DNA of 64,000 nt from an uncultured Bacteroidota bacterium (GCA_903906365.1 CAIVKC010000034.1:1-64000); one strand, 5' to 3'. Shown: positions 21,718-32,121, counted from the first letter of the stretch. Numbers and translations are program-made. The notes: generated by a model not told the origin, from the letters alone.

Positions 21718-22791
21718 CTAAAAATGCCAGTGATTCTGCCTGAGTAAAACCAGAAAACCGGTGACAACCATATTAACCAGGGAAAGTGGTATCAGTTTCT
21801 TCCAGCCCAGGTCCATGAGCTGGTCATAGCGGAAGCGGGGAATGGTCCACCGCACCCACATGAAAAAGAATACAAAACAGGCTATTTTGGCCAGCAGGCT
21901 CACTGTCTGCAGCAATGCCAGCAGATTCTGCCCGTGGTGCAGCCCAAAGGATACGTCGTTTACAAAGGGAATATCGTAGCCCCCAAAAAACAGGGTGGCC
22001 ATGACCGCACTGCTGACAAACATGTTGATATATTCTGCGAACAGGTAAAACCCGAGTTTCATGGAAGAATACTCCTGGTGATACCCGAAATTCAGCTCAT
22101 TTTCCGCTTCGGAGAGGTCAAAGGGGGTTCTGTTGCATTCTGCAAAAGCACAAATCAGGAAAATAAGAAAACCCAGGGGTTGAAAGAACACGTAATAGAT
22201 ATGATCCTGCTGCTGCTCTATGATGGTCTTCAGACTTAAGGAACCGGTAAGCATCAGCAGGGCAATGATGGACAGGCCCATGGCCAGTTCATAGGATATG
22301 ATCTGGGAAGCTCCCCGGATGGCGGCCAGCAGGGAGAACTTATTGTTGGAAGCCCATCCGCCGATCATGATGCCGTAAACCCCCATGCTGACCACGCCAA
22401 AAATATAGAGGATACCGATGTTGATATCCGCAATTTGCAGGGGGATAGTACGGCCGAATAATACAATTTTGCTACCCCAGGGTATGACCGCACTGGTCAT
22501 CATCGCGGTCAGCATGGCCAGACCCGGGCCCATGACAAAAAGCAGCTTATTGGAGGAATTCGGGATGATTTCTTCCTTCATGAACAATTTCAGACCGTCT
22601 GCCAGCGGCTGGAACAGGCCAAAGGGGCCTGCCCGGTTGGGACCACGGCGGTCCTGTATGACGGCGGCCACTTTGCGCTCGGCCCAGGTCTCATACATGG
22701 CTACCACCAGCGATACGGTTACCACCACTGCAATCAGGATGAGTTTTTCAAACACAAAGCCCCAGTCAACAGCCATTAAATTTCCAAGCAT
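21718..22791 (-). CDS. nuoH: NADH-quinone oxidoreductase subunit H
   Basis: WAERKVAAVIQDRRGPNRAGPFGLFQPLADGLKLFMKEEIIP. Confidence 0.97.
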   Translation of the reverse strand: MLGNLMAVDWGFVFEKLILIAVVVTVSLVVAMYETWAERKVAAVIQDRRGPNRAGPFGLFQPLADGLKLFMKEEIIPNSSNKLLFVMGPGLAMLTAMMTSAVIPWGSKIVLFGRTIPLQIADINIGILYIFGVVSMGVYGIMIGGWASNNKFSLLAAIRGASQIISYELAMGLSIIALLMLTGSLSLKTIIEQQQDHIYYVFFQPLGFLIFLICAFAECNRTPFDLSEAENELNFGYHQEYSSMKLGFYLFAEYINMFVSSAVMATLFFGGYDIPFVNDVSFGLHHGQNLLALLQTVSLLAKIACFVFFFMWVRWTIPRFRYDQLMDLGWKKLIPLSLVNMVVTGFLVLLRQNHWHF

Positions 22792-22860
22792 TTGTTCGGT
22801 TTATTTGGTTCAACAGTTATCAATTATTTTCAGCCAATTCAGTAAGCCCTGCCTCTGGCA

Positions 22861-23949
22861 TTATTCCTTAAAATCCGTGGAATGGGCGGGGCCTTCGATC
22901 CTGGACAGGTCTCGCCCGGGTTCATTGACCTCACTCACGGAGTGAATATCCATAAAAAGCCTGGGCTTCAGCCCATCGAGCACATCATAAAGCACTTCTT
23001 TGGGTTTATGGACTCCCACGTAATGCCCCTGGGAAATGACCGAATGCCGGTTGACCACCGTGGGACCTTCTATTTCCCAGTCAGCCGTTTTCTTTTTTTC
23101 AAAGCGGCATTCATTGCAGATCCAGTCCTCCACCTCACCCCACTGGTCCTTGCGGGCCGTGACGCGGAAAACCTCTTCTCCCCTGTACCAGAGCGTCACT
23201 TTCCCGCAACATTTAGGATGGGTACAGTCCCGGTGCGCCTGGACGGGTTTTAAAAACCAGACCCTGTTTTTGAAACGGAAGGTCTTATCGGTAAGGGCCC
23301 CCACAGGGCAGACATCTATGACGTTTCCAATGAAATCATGCTCAAGGGATTGCTGGATATAGGTGGCGATCTCAGCATGATCCCCCCTGTCCAGGATGCC
23401 GTGCTGCCTTTTTTCCGTCAGCTGGTCGGCTGCATAGACACAACGAAAGCACATGATACACCTGGTCATATGCAGCTGAATATAAGGGCCAAGATCGTGT
23501 TTTTCAAAAGTCCTCCTGGGGAATTCATATCTGGTCCCTTCCTTGCCGTGCTCATAACTCAGGTCCTGAAGATGGCATTCGCCGGCCTGGTCGCAAATCG
23601 GGCAGTCCAGCGGGTGGTTGATCAGCAGGAATTCAACGACTCCGTTACGGGCGTCAATCACCTTTTCACTGGTAATGTTTTTTACCACCATTCCGTCCAT
23701 GACATTGGTGCGGCAACTGGCTACGAGTTTGGGCATAGGCCTGGGATCGGCCACAGAGCCTGCGGCCACCTCCACCAGGCAGGTACGGCATTTGCCGCCG
23801 CTGCCTTTGAGTTTGGTATAATAACACATGGCAGGAGGAGCCACATCCCCCCCGATCCTTCTTGCAGCCTGCAGGATCGAGGTGCCGGGTTCCACTTCAA
23901 TGGTGATGTTGTCGATGGTTACTTTCAGTAGTTTTTTTTCTTCCGCCAT
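22861..23949 (-). CDS. nuoG: Short NADH-quinone oxidoreductase subunit G (2Fe-2S and 4Fe-4S domains only)
   Basis: 2Fe-2S N-terminus, HPLDCPICDQAGECHLQD, CIMCFRC...CPVGALTDK; ends at 362 aa. Confidence 0.9.
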   Translation of the reverse strand: MAEEKKLLKVTIDNITIEVEPGTSILQAARRIGGDVAPPAMCYYTKLKGSGGKCRTCLVEVAAGSVADPRPMPKLVASCRTNVMDGMVVKNITSEKVIDARNGVVEFLLINHPLDCPICDQAGECHLQDLSYEHGKEGTRYEFPRRTFEKHDLGPYIQLHMTRCIMCFRCVYAADQLTEKRQHGILDRGDHAEIATYIQQSLEHDFIGNVIDVCPVGALTDKTFRFKNRVWFLKPVQAHRDCTHPKCCGKVTLWYRGEEVFRVTARKDQWGEVEDWICNECRFEKKKTADWEIEGPTVVNRHSVISQGHYVGVHKPKEVLYDVLDGLKPRLFMDIHSVSEVNEPGRDLSRIEGPAHSTDFKE

Positions 23950-24008
23950 GTTGCTAGTACTTTTTTTTCGCCCGGCATGCCGTCGGGTTTAATACATCCT
24001 ATAATCAT

Positions 24009-25367
24009 TTAAGCGCTCTGGGGGGCCGGCAGTGGATCGGCATAATGGGCCAGTCCGAAATTTCTTTGCTGCGCTTCCTCCGGATAACGGATATGCCATT
24101 CGAATTCATCCCTGAAATGCCGGATGGCGGCTGCCACCGGCCAGGCGGCCGCATCTCCCAATGGGCAGATGGTATTGCCTTCAATCCGGCGCTGAATATC
24201 CCAGAGCAGGTCTATATCGCTCATCTTGCCTTTTCCGTATTCAATGTTTTTGAGTATTTTTTCCATCCAGCCGGTTCCTTCCCTGCAGGGTGAACACTGT
24301 CCGCAGCTTTCATGACGGTAGAAACGGGACAGCGTCATGGTATGCTTTACTACGCACTGGTCTTCGTCGAGCACGATAAAACCGCCGCTGCCCATGGAAC
24401 TGCCTGTCGCAAATCCGCCATCCGCCAGGCTTTCATAATTCATAAGCCTTTTTTCGCCTTTCGCGGTCTTTAGCAGCAGGTTGGCAGGAAGAATGGGTAC
24501 GGAAGATCCACCGGGGATGCAGGCTTTCAGTTTCTTGCCATGGGCAATCCCGCCACAATATTCATCGGAGTAGATGAAATCCTCCACAGAGATGGTCATG
24601 TCTATTTCATAGACCCCCGGTTTATTGATGTTGCCGCAGGCTGAAATCAGCTTGGTTCCCGTGGATTTTCCAATGCCAATTTTTGCGTAAGCCTCCGCGC
24701 CATAATTGATGATGGGTACCACAGCCGCCAGGCTCTCCACATTATTGACCACCGTGGGCCGGTCCCACACGCCCTTGATGGCCGGGAAGGGCGGTTTAAT
24801 GCGGGGATTCCCCCTTTTGCCTTCCAGGGACTCAATCAGGGCCGTTTCCTCCCCGCATATATAAGCACCCGCGCCGCGGTGCACATAGATTTCACAATCA
24901 AATCCGGTTCCCAGGATATTTTTGCCCAGCCAGCCGTTTTCTTTGGCCTCGGCAATGGCTTTTTCCAGGATATCCGGAATCCAGGCATATTCGCCACGGA
25001 TATAAATATAGGTGTGATGGCTCCCCAGCGCAAAAGAGGAAACAATGAGTCCTTCTATGAGCAGGTGGGGGAGGAATTCCATCAGGTACCTGTCCTTAAA
25101 AGTGCCGGGTTCGGATTCATCGGCATTACAAACCAGGTGGCGGGGTACGCCATCGGGTTTGGCCAGAAAACTCCATTTAAGGCCGGTAGGGAAACCAGCC
25201 CCTCCGCGACCCCTCAGTCCGCTTTTTTTGACTTCGTCGGTTACCTGATCGGGTGTCATATTCCTAAGGGCCTTTTCCACGCTGGCGTAGCCGCCTTCGC
25301 GGCGGTAAACCTCATAGGAGATAATGCCCGGAACATTTGCTTTTTCCAATAATAATTTGATACTCAT
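24009..25367 (-). CDS. nuoF: NADH-quinone oxidoreductase subunit F
   Basis: SGLRGRGGAGFPTGLKWSF, ESCGQCSPCREGTGWM. Confidence 0.97.
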   Translation of the reverse strand: MSIKLLLEKANVPGIISYEVYRREGGYASVEKALRNMTPDQVTDEVKKSGLRGRGGAGFPTGLKWSFLAKPDGVPRHLVCNADESEPGTFKDRYLMEFLPHLLIEGLIVSSFALGSHHTYIYIRGEYAWIPDILEKAIAEAKENGWLGKNILGTGFDCEIYVHRGAGAYICGEETALIESLEGKRGNPRIKPPFPAIKGVWDRPTVVNNVESLAAVVPIINYGAEAYAKIGIGKSTGTKLISACGNINKPGVYEIDMTISVEDFIYSDEYCGGIAHGKKLKACIPGGSSVPILPANLLLKTAKGEKRLMNYESLADGGFATGSSMGSGGFIVLDEDQCVVKHTMTLSRFYRHESCGQCSPCREGTGWMEKILKNIEYGKGKMSDIDLLWDIQRRIEGNTICPLGDAAAWPVAAAIRHFRDEFEWHIRYPEEAQQRNFGLAHYADPLPAPQSA

Positions 25368-25466
25368 ACCCTCTCTCTGCGTCCCTGGGGACTTTATTTT
25401 AAATGACTGAACTGTTAACGGTTGCTCCCGGTTACCGGCCCGCTGCCTGCTGTGGCCTGGTTCCGC

Positions 25467-25967
25467 TTAATTATTAAGGGCTGCATTCTGCCTGCATTCC
25501 TCAATGATGGCATCCACTTTTTCTTTTGTCAGGTGTTCCCTGTAATTTTTGCCCATCTGCATCATGGGCGCATAGCCACAGGCACCCAGGCATTCTACCG
25601 TTTTTAAGGTAAAGAGCCCATCCTGGGTCGTTTCACCCACACCGATCTGCAGTTTGGCCTTTATATAATCAATGATCCGGTCACTTCCATTGAGCATGCA
25701 GGGCCCGGTTTGGCATACTTCAAAAATGTATTTGCCGACCGGTTTGAGATTGTACATGGAATAGAAGGTGGCCACCTCATATACTTCAATGGGTTCCAGG
25801 TTCAGCAAACCCGCTACATAATCCATGGTTGCCGGGCTCAGCCAGCCGCCAAATTCATCCTGCGCCATATGCAGCACGGGCAGCAGGGCGCTTTTGCTTT
25901 TCCCCTCCGGGTATCGGGCAATGACCTCTGCCACCTTTTTTAATGTATCTTCTGAGAATTTCATCAT
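25467..25967 (-). CDS. nuoE: NADH-quinone oxidoreductase subunit E
   Basis: CQTGPCMLNGS...ECLGACGYAPMMQ; start near MMKFSEDTLKK preferred over the listed 26000. Confidence 0.93.
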   Translation of the reverse strand: MMKFSEDTLKKVAEVIARYPEGKSKSALLPVLHMAQDEFGGWLSPATMDYVAGLLNLEPIEVYEVATFYSMYNLKPVGKYIFEVCQTGPCMLNGSDRIIDYIKAKLQIGVGETTQDGLFTLKTVECLGACGYAPMMQMGKNYREHLTKEKVDAIIEECRQNAALNN

Positions 25968-26015
25968 CCTTATTTTGAAATGAGTGGTTGACAACAACAT
26001 TTGGGAGCCCGCTCC

Positions 26016-27239
26016 TCAGGCATCCATTTCCCCGGCAATCAGGTTAAGGGAACTCATCACGATAATGGCATCACTCAGCATGCTGCCCTTGGTGAGTTCT
26101 GAATAAGCCTGGTAATAGATGAAACAGGGCCGCCTGAAATGCAGGCGGTAGGGCGTTCTGCCCCCGTCGCTGATCAGGTAAAAGCCAAGTTCCCCGTTGC
26201 CGCCTTCCACACTGTTGTATACTTCCCCGGCAGGGATATCGGTTTCTCCCATGACAATTTTGAAATGCCAAATGAGGGCCTCCATCTTGGTATACACGTC
26301 CTTTTTTTCGGGCAAATAATAGGAAGGGGCGTCCGCATGAAAAACGCCGGCTTCTGCTCCCTTGAATTCCTGAATTTTCCGGTAGGCCTGCTCAATGATT
26401 TTCAGTGACTGCCACATTTCCTGGTTACGGACCAGAAAACGGTCATAACAGTCGCCTGTCCTGCCGACCGGGATGCTGAATTCAAAGTCCTCATAGCTGG
26501 AATAGGGGTTATGCACCCGGACATCATAATCAACCCCGGCCGCCCGGAGGTTTGGCCCGGTGAAGCCGTAATTGAGAGCCCGCTCCGCACTGATGGGGCC
26601 TGCTCCGATGGTCCGCTCCATAAATATCCGGTTGCGGCTGAAGAGGTTCTCAAACTCACGGAGTACTTGCGGATATTCTTTGAGGAATTTTTCAAGTTTC
26701 AAGAAGGCCGCCTGTGTGAAATCGCGTTCAAATCCGCCGATCCGACCGATATTGGTTGTCAGGCGGGAACCACAGATCTCCTCATAGATTTCATAAATAA
26801 GTTCACGGTACTGCATCACGTACAAAAAGCCGGTAAAAGCCCCGGAGTCAACCCCGACGACGGAATTGCAGATCAGGTGATCTGAAATGCGTGCCAGTTC
26901 CATGATGATGACACGCAGGTAATCCACCCTTTTGGGGGTCCTGACCCCCAGGAGTTTTTCACAGGTCAGATGCCAGCCCATATTATTGATGGGGGAGGAG
27001 CAGTAATTTAAGCGGTCGGTCAGGGTGGTAATCTGGTAAAGTGGTCTTCGTTCTGCCAGTTTCTCAAAGGCCCTGTGAATATATCCCACTGTCTGTTCTG
27101 CCGAAACAATCCTTTCACCATCCAGTTCCAGGATATTCTGGAATACCCCGTGTGTGGCCGGATGGGTGGGACCCAGGTTCAGCGTGGTTGTGCTTTTTTC
27201 AATGCTGCCTTCCGGTAATTTTATGTGATGCTCCGTCAT
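26016..27239 (-). CDS. nuoD: NADH-quinone oxidoreductase subunit D
   Basis: NLGPTHPATHGVFQNILELDGE, VGYIHRAFEKLAERR. Confidence 0.97.
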   Translation of the reverse strand: MTEHHIKLPEGSIEKSTTTLNLGPTHPATHGVFQNILELDGERIVSAEQTVGYIHRAFEKLAERRPLYQITTLTDRLNYCSSPINNMGWHLTCEKLLGVRTPKRVDYLRVIIMELARISDHLICNSVVGVDSGAFTGFLYVMQYRELIYEIYEEICGSRLTTNIGRIGGFERDFTQAAFLKLEKFLKEYPQVLREFENLFSRNRIFMERTIGAGPISAERALNYGFTGPNLRAAGVDYDVRVHNPYSSYEDFEFSIPVGRTGDCYDRFLVRNQEMWQSLKIIEQAYRKIQEFKGAEAGVFHADAPSYYLPEKKDVYTKMEALIWHFKIVMGETDIPAGEVYNSVEGGNGELGFYLISDGGRTPYRLHFRRPCFIYYQAYSELTKGSMLSDAIIVMSSLNLIAGEMDA

Positions 27240-27267
27240 ATATTATTCAAATTAGCACTTAAGCATA

Positions 27268-27786
27268 TTAGTTGATACTGCCTCCCCTGCCAAACATGGC
27301 ATCATCCTTATCTATTCGGGTCTGGTCTTCCAGGGGGAATTCCTTGCGCAGGGGAAAATAATCCATCTCCTCCACATTGAGAATCCTGATCAGGTTGGGG
27401 TGACCCACGAAGTTAACGCCGAAAAAATCATAGGTTTCGCGCTCCATCCAGTTGGCCGAAGCATAAAGCTGGGTGGCTGTAAATATATCTGGCTGCTGGG
27501 TGGAAGTAAATACTTTAAAACGAAGGCGGATATTGTCGGTGAGGTTGTGAAGATGGTAGACAACGGCCAGCTCCCTGCCGGCCTGGCCGGGATAGTGGAC
27601 GGCGCACAGGTCGGTCAAAAACTGAAAACGCAATTCCGGGTCGTCATAGAGGAATTGCATTACTTTCAGGTTCATGCCGGCGGGCGCTTCAAAACTCAGC
27701 AGTCCGTAGGGCTCTTCAAAATTGGAAAGGGATTCTCCAAATTTTTCAAGCAGTTTGCTTTTGATCGTTTCGTTGGTTAATGCCAT
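27268..27786 (-). CDS. nuoC: NADH-quinone oxidoreductase subunit C
   Basis: SANWMERETYDFFGVNFVGHPNLIRIL; PLRKEFPLEDQTR. Confidence 0.95.
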   Translation of the reverse strand: MALTNETIKSKLLEKFGESLSNFEEPYGLLSFEAPAGMNLKVMQFLYDDPELRFQFLTDLCAVHYPGQAGRELAVVYHLHNLTDNIRLRFKVFTSTQQPDIFTATQLYASANWMERETYDFFGVNFVGHPNLIRILNVEEMDYFPLRKEFPLEDQTRIDKDDAMFGRGGSIN

Positions 27787-27859
27787 GTGCCGTAACTTTT
27801 ATTAAGCCTGTTTTTATTGGAAGGCATTTTAAAGCCAACCGATGCCCTGAAGCACCGGT

Positions 27860-28450
27860 TTATTGAATTCCGTAACTCTCCAGTAAAGCTTTGTATTGGG
27901 GACTGGTCCTTCTGCGGATGCTTTCCTGACCCACCAGGTCCTGAATTCTCATAAAACCATCCAGGATGGCCTCCGGTCTGGGCGGGCACCCCGGTACATA
28001 TACATCCACCGGGACCACCTGGTCAATACCCTGCAGCACCGAATAGGTGTCAAAAATACCCCCGCTGGAAGCACAGGCCCCCACGGCCATAACCCAGCGC
28101 GGCTCCGCCATCTGCAGATATACCTGTTTTACAACAGGTCCCATTTTCTTGGCTATGGTTCCCATTACCATCAGCAGGTCACACTGGCGCGGTGAAAAAC
28201 CAAGCCTTTCCGCGCCAAAACGGGCCAGGTCATAATGGGATGCCATAGTGGCCATGAATTCTATACCGCAGCAGGAAGTGGCAAATGGCATCGGCCAGAT
28301 GGAATTTTTCCTCGCCAGACCGACCACATCGCTGAGCTTGGCTGTAAAGAAACCATCTCCGCCGTAGCCTTCCGGCATGTCAACCAGGCTGATATTATCT
28401 TTGGCATCTGCCTGTATGGGGTGAATATTGAATCGAACCGGACGTGCCAT
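27860..28450 (-). CDS. nuoB: NADH-quinone oxidoreductase subunit B
   Basis: FATSCCGIEFMA, VYVPGCPPRPEAILDG. Confidence 0.96.
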   Translation of the reverse strand: MARPVRFNIHPIQADAKDNISLVDMPEGYGGDGFFTAKLSDVVGLARKNSIWPMPFATSCCGIEFMATMASHYDLARFGAERLGFSPRQCDLLMVMGTIAKKMGPVVKQVYLQMAEPRWVMAVGACASSGGIFDTYSVLQGIDQVVPVDVYVPGCPPRPEAILDGFMRIQDLVGQESIRRRTSPQYKALLESYGIQ

Positions 28451-28557
28451 ATAATCAGTTTAATTGGTAAAGGATAATTGAACTACCGCAGTATAAACAG
28501 CTGATAACAACAAGAAGTTTACGCGAAATAAGTCCTATTTCCTTTTTTAAGCTTATT

Positions 28558-28977
28558 TTAATCTTCCCAGGTTAAAGCGCCTTTTTTTATTATATATATG
28601 AAACCCACCAGGAACAGTCCCACAAAGAGCAGTACAGCGGAAAATCCCGCCCATTTCAGTTCCCGAAAATTAACGGCATAGGGATAAAAAAAGATCACCT
28701 CCACATCAAAGAGGACAAACAGGATTGCGACCAGGAAGTATTTGATGGCCATCGGCTGGCGGGCATTCCCCACCGATTCGATGCCGCTTTCAAAATTCTG
28801 GAGTTTGTCGGAGGTTTTGCGGCTGGGTCCGATCAAATGGGTTAGGCCAAGGACGGCGGCCACAAATCCAATGGCGAATAAAAGTTGTATGCCTATTGGC
28901 AGGTAGTTGAGAGCACTGTTTGCATTGTTCGCAGCAGAAACGGTATTGGCCTGCAGGAGAAATATGTCCATTTCCAT
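28558..28977 (-). CDS. nuoA: NADH-quinone oxidoreductase subunit A
   Basis: KYFLVAILFVLFDVEVIFFYPYAVNF. Start near 28977/28971 supported by promoter at 28994-29023; the listed 29046 start lies upstream of that promoter. Confidence 0.92.
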   Translation of the reverse strand: MEMDIFLLQANTVSAANNANSALNYLPIGIQLLFAIGFVAAVLGLTHLIGPSRKTSDKLQNFESGIESVGNARQPMAIKYFLVAILFVLFDVEVIFFYPYAVNFRELKWAGFSAVLLFVGLFLVGFIYIIKKGALTWED

Positions 28978-28993
28978 GATATTGCTTCGGCAG

Positions 28994-29024
28994 CAAAAAT
29001 AAGGCAGCATGACCAATTTACAAT
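28994..29024 (-). promoter_or_regulatory. Putative Bacteroidota-type promoter of the nuo operon
   Basis: Minus strand ATTG-N19-TATTTTTG (consensus TTTG / TAnnTTTG), about 17 nt upstream of nuoA ATG. Confidence 0.6.
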
Positions 29025-29049
29025 TTATAAAAATCAAAAACCCCAAAAT

Positions 29050-29092
29050 AACAATCCCCCGGAATACCCTTAAGGTATCCGGGGGATTGTTC
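29050..29092 (-). terminator. Hairpin terminator between TPR gene and nuo operon
   Basis: AACAATCCCCCGGAATACC cttaa GGTATCCGGGGGATTGTT, one bulge. Confidence 0.7.
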
Positions 29093-29115
29093 GTATGTTC
29101 AGCCAGGCTGGCGGT

Positions 29116-30786
29116 TTATTTACCGTTGGGCTTGGCTGCGGGCTTGGGCTTCTGGGCAGGTTGTTTGGCCGGCTTTTCCAAAACAGAGATAAACTGGGGG
29201 GCCGTCGTGTTGGCGGGATCCACTTCCAGGATTTTTTTCAAGTAGGAAATGGCCGCCGGTTTATCCTTTTTAATGTCATTGTAATAGGAAGCCAGGTAGA
29301 AATAGGACTCAACGGCCTGGTTCTTGTATTTTACTGAGTCGAGGCTGCGCGCCTGCTGGGCCAGCTTCTCATAGGAGGCCACAGCCAGTCCGCCGGAATT
29401 GGCAGAATCATCCTGCGCCCTCAGGGAGCGGGCGCACCAGAGGTAGCCAAAAATTTCGGAGGGATATTTGGTTTCATATACCCCGCAAAATATGCTGTCG
29501 GCGGTTTTAAAATTTCCTGCCTGGTAATTGGCGATTCCCCAGTTATAGAGGTCGGAATTCGATGGATTTTTCTTTAGATTGTACATCCGGCCCTGCCAGA
29601 AAGCGTTGGCGGGTTTGTTTCCGGTGCGCTTGGCCAGATCGGAAGCTTCCTTGATCAGATCCATCTTATTGTCAAAGGAGGTATCCTTATCAATGGCCAG
29701 CTGGTAATTCTGCATCACCAGCGAATCATTACCGGGAAATTTGCTCAGCACCTGTGCGCGGAAAGAATAATCCTTGGGAATGAAGTTGTCCGGTTTCTGC
29801 TTGGCAAAATACTGGTCCAGGTTGATTTTGGCATTCACCGAGTCCCCTTCGTCATTGTAGGCGTAGGCTATCAGTTTATAGTATTTGGGGTTGGCGTTGG
29901 CACCCAGGGCAGCCAGATCCTGTTGGGCGGCTGCAATGGCCTCGGGGTATTTTTTCCTGCCCCAGATGATGGAGACCCTGTCGTATTCATTTTCATCGGT
30001 CTTGTCCGATACAGCCAGGTATTTGTCAAAATAGCCTGCTGCCTTATCAATATCCCGGTAGAACCAATAGTCAAAGAGGGCAAAATAGGCGGGTGCATAA
30101 GAAGGATCCAGACTGATGGCATCCTCAAAAGCAGGCAGGAAATATTCCTTATTATTCTGGGTCAGGTATACTTTTCCGATTTTGTACTTGGCTGCAGCCA
30201 TCTTGGGATCCAGTGAAAGTGCCTTCTGGTAGGAAAGCACCGCGTTACCCCCGTCGATGAGTTTACGGTAAACGTCCCCCATGATGATATAGGTATCCGG
30301 ATTATTGAAGTTCTTAACCAGGGTGGCCTGGTTCAGTTTCTCGATGGCATAGGGCGCATCACCGTTGCGGGCGTCCGCATTGGCCTGTCCGATGGCATTG
30401 AGTACCCCAATATCTTTTCCTTTGGTCAGCGAAATGGCGGTCTCAAAATGCTGGAGTGCATCAGCGGTCTTGCCTTCCCTTAATTCAATATCGCCGATTC
30501 CCGCCAACAGCAAAGGGGCACTCCCGTTGGTCTGCAGGGCTTTCTGGTAGAGGGCCTTGGCACCTACAGAATCCTTCAGATCCGGGTCAAGCAACAGGGT
30601 CTGTCCCAGCCAGTACACGGCATTGATGTCATTTGGATTGGAAGCCAATACTTTTTCAAAAGTCTCCTTGGCACTTTTATACCGCTGGTAGTATAAAAAT
30701 TTTTTTCCCTGTTCAACTGCCTGCGCCAAGAGCGCATGGCTCACCATAACCATGGCTACCAGTAAACTGAATCTGACTTTCTTCAT
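29116..30786 (-). CDS. Periplasmic TPR repeat protein
   Basis: Signal peptide; tandem TPR-like repeats (NAVYWLGQTLL, AVLSYQKALSLDPKMAAAKYKIGKVYL). Confidence 0.88.
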   Translation of the reverse strand: MKKVRFSLLVAMVMVSHALLAQAVEQGKKFLYYQRYKSAKETFEKVLASNPNDINAVYWLGQTLLLDPDLKDSVGAKALYQKALQTNGSAPLLLAGIGDIELREGKTADALQHFETAISLTKGKDIGVLNAIGQANADARNGDAPYAIEKLNQATLVKNFNNPDTYIIMGDVYRKLIDGGNAVLSYQKALSLDPKMAAAKYKIGKVYLTQNNKEYFLPAFEDAISLDPSYAPAYFALFDYWFYRDIDKAAGYFDKYLAVSDKTDENEYDRVSIIWGRKKYPEAIAAAQQDLAALGANANPKYYKLIAYAYNDEGDSVNAKINLDQYFAKQKPDNFIPKDYSFRAQVLSKFPGNDSLVMQNYQLAIDKDTSFDNKMDLIKEASDLAKRTGNKPANAFWQGRMYNLKKNPSNSDLYNWGIANYQAGNFKTADSIFCGVYETKYPSEIFGYLWCARSLRAQDDSANSGGLAVASYEKLAQQARSLDSVKYKNQAVESYFYLASYYNDIKKDKPAAISYLKKILEVDPANTTAPQFISVLEKPAKQPAQKPKPAAKPNGK

Positions 30787-30832
30787 GTACGTTGCTGTTT
30801 TTTGAGTCCGTAAATTTATTGAAAATATGTGA

Positions 30833-31780
30833 TCATTCTGAAATTTTACTGTCCCTGATCTCGAATGACATCCTGCCCGGCACCAAGTAGGCCCTTCGGA
30901 AAATAAGCTGCCCTCTTTCGAATTGAAGGAAATTTACAAAATTGTTTCCGATTCCGCTGAAATCCTCGTTGAGTATATAATACAGGCCCCTTATCATCGG
31001 GTACCTCGACAGGGCGATATTGGCCTGGTAAGGTTCAACATAGGTCTTTCCCAGGCAGCTTACACATTCCACGGCGGCAATTTTGACCTTCTGCAGGAAA
31101 TGAAGCTGCTGTGGGTCGTCCTGGTCTCCAATCCAGCTTACCCCAATGAAGCCCACCGAATGTTCATGGCTGGCAACGTAGTTGATTACTTCCTCCGAAG
31201 ACCTGGCCGCCATCACGTTTTTGCCCAAGGGCTGTCCGTGCAGGATGGAATCCATGGCGTACCGTACCGTGGAAGTGGCCGATACCCCGTCCATGACGAC
31301 CTGGGGCTGGTCCGGGCTGCTGCCGGAAAGCATGCCGCGCACCTCATTCATGGTCAGGATGGTGTCCCTGGATTTGTTATTGACCACGATGGCAATGGCG
31401 TCATAGGCCAGGATACCATAGCTGGGTATCAGGTGAAAGGAATCCTTGTAGAAATTTTCCTCCTGCCTGTTCAATTCCCGGGTGACAATAATAAGCCGGG
31501 CGCTGTCCTTATTGGCCAGGTCCCGGAAACAGGCGGCCTCCGGTTTATACCGGACAATGATCTTTGCATTGGGAAAGGAGGACTCAAATACTTTAATCTG
31601 TGAGTCCATGACGGGTTTGAAGGATTCATCCACACTGATTCTGATGGTGCCTGATGTTGGCGTCTCCCTGTCCGCTTCAGACTTTTTTGTACTTCCCGAA
31701 CAGGCGCTAAGCAGGATAGCCAGGAGCAACAGCCAGCCGCTTTGGCTTGGAAGGGTACTTTTTATAAACAATAGGTTCAT
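30833..31780 (-). CDS. PstS-like (PBP-type) substrate-binding lipoprotein
   Basis: Lipobox LAILLSACSGS; PBP_like fold sequence ending PMIRGLYYILNEDFSGIGNNFVNFLQFERGQLIFRRAYLVP. Start at 31780 supported by TGATG overlap with upstream ORF. Confidence 0.85.
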   Translation of the reverse strand: MNLLFIKSTLPSQSGWLLLLAILLSACSGSTKKSEADRETPTSGTIRISVDESFKPVMDSQIKVFESSFPNAKIIVRYKPEAACFRDLANKDSARLIIVTRELNRQEENFYKDSFHLIPSYGILAYDAIAIVVNNKSRDTILTMNEVRGMLSGSSPDQPQVVMDGVSATSTVRYAMDSILHGQPLGKNVMAARSSEEVINYVASHEHSVGFIGVSWIGDQDDPQQLHFLQKVKIAAVECVSCLGKTYVEPYQANIALSRYPMIRGLYYILNEDFSGIGNNFVNFLQFERGQLIFRRAYLVPGRMSFEIRDSKISE

Positions 31781-32073
31781 CAGCGAAAGTAGTTTTTTTT
31801 GTATCCGCGGTAGACCCTCCAGATTCCGTAAATCAGGCAAAGGCATGCGAAAAAAATCCTATAAAACACATCCACCCCGAAATCAAACCCAAGCCGGGGG
31901 GCAATCAGGAAAAAGACACCAAGCCCTGTGATCATAATACCCATCCCATAATCCAGGATGGTGCGCATTAATATATATCCCCTGGTTCTTTTATCAGGCT
32001 CCTCATTTCTCATGCATTTGTAATTTATGTATGGAATGGGCAAATTACTAAAATATGGTGGAAAAAAATCCAA
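31780..32073 (-). CDS. Small membrane protein, hypothetical
   Basis: 97 aa with two predicted TM segments; stop overlaps the PstS-like start (TGATG). Confidence 0.75.
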   Translation of the reverse strand: MDFFPPYFSNLPIPYINYKCMRNEEPDKRTRGYILMRTILDYGMGIMITGLGVFFLIAPRLGFDFGVDVFYRIFFACLCLIYGIWRVYRGYKKNYFR

Positions 32074-32121
32074 TCTTGCTCAACCTGACGTTATTGGGAC
32101 CCAATGCCAGGTTACAGCAGT

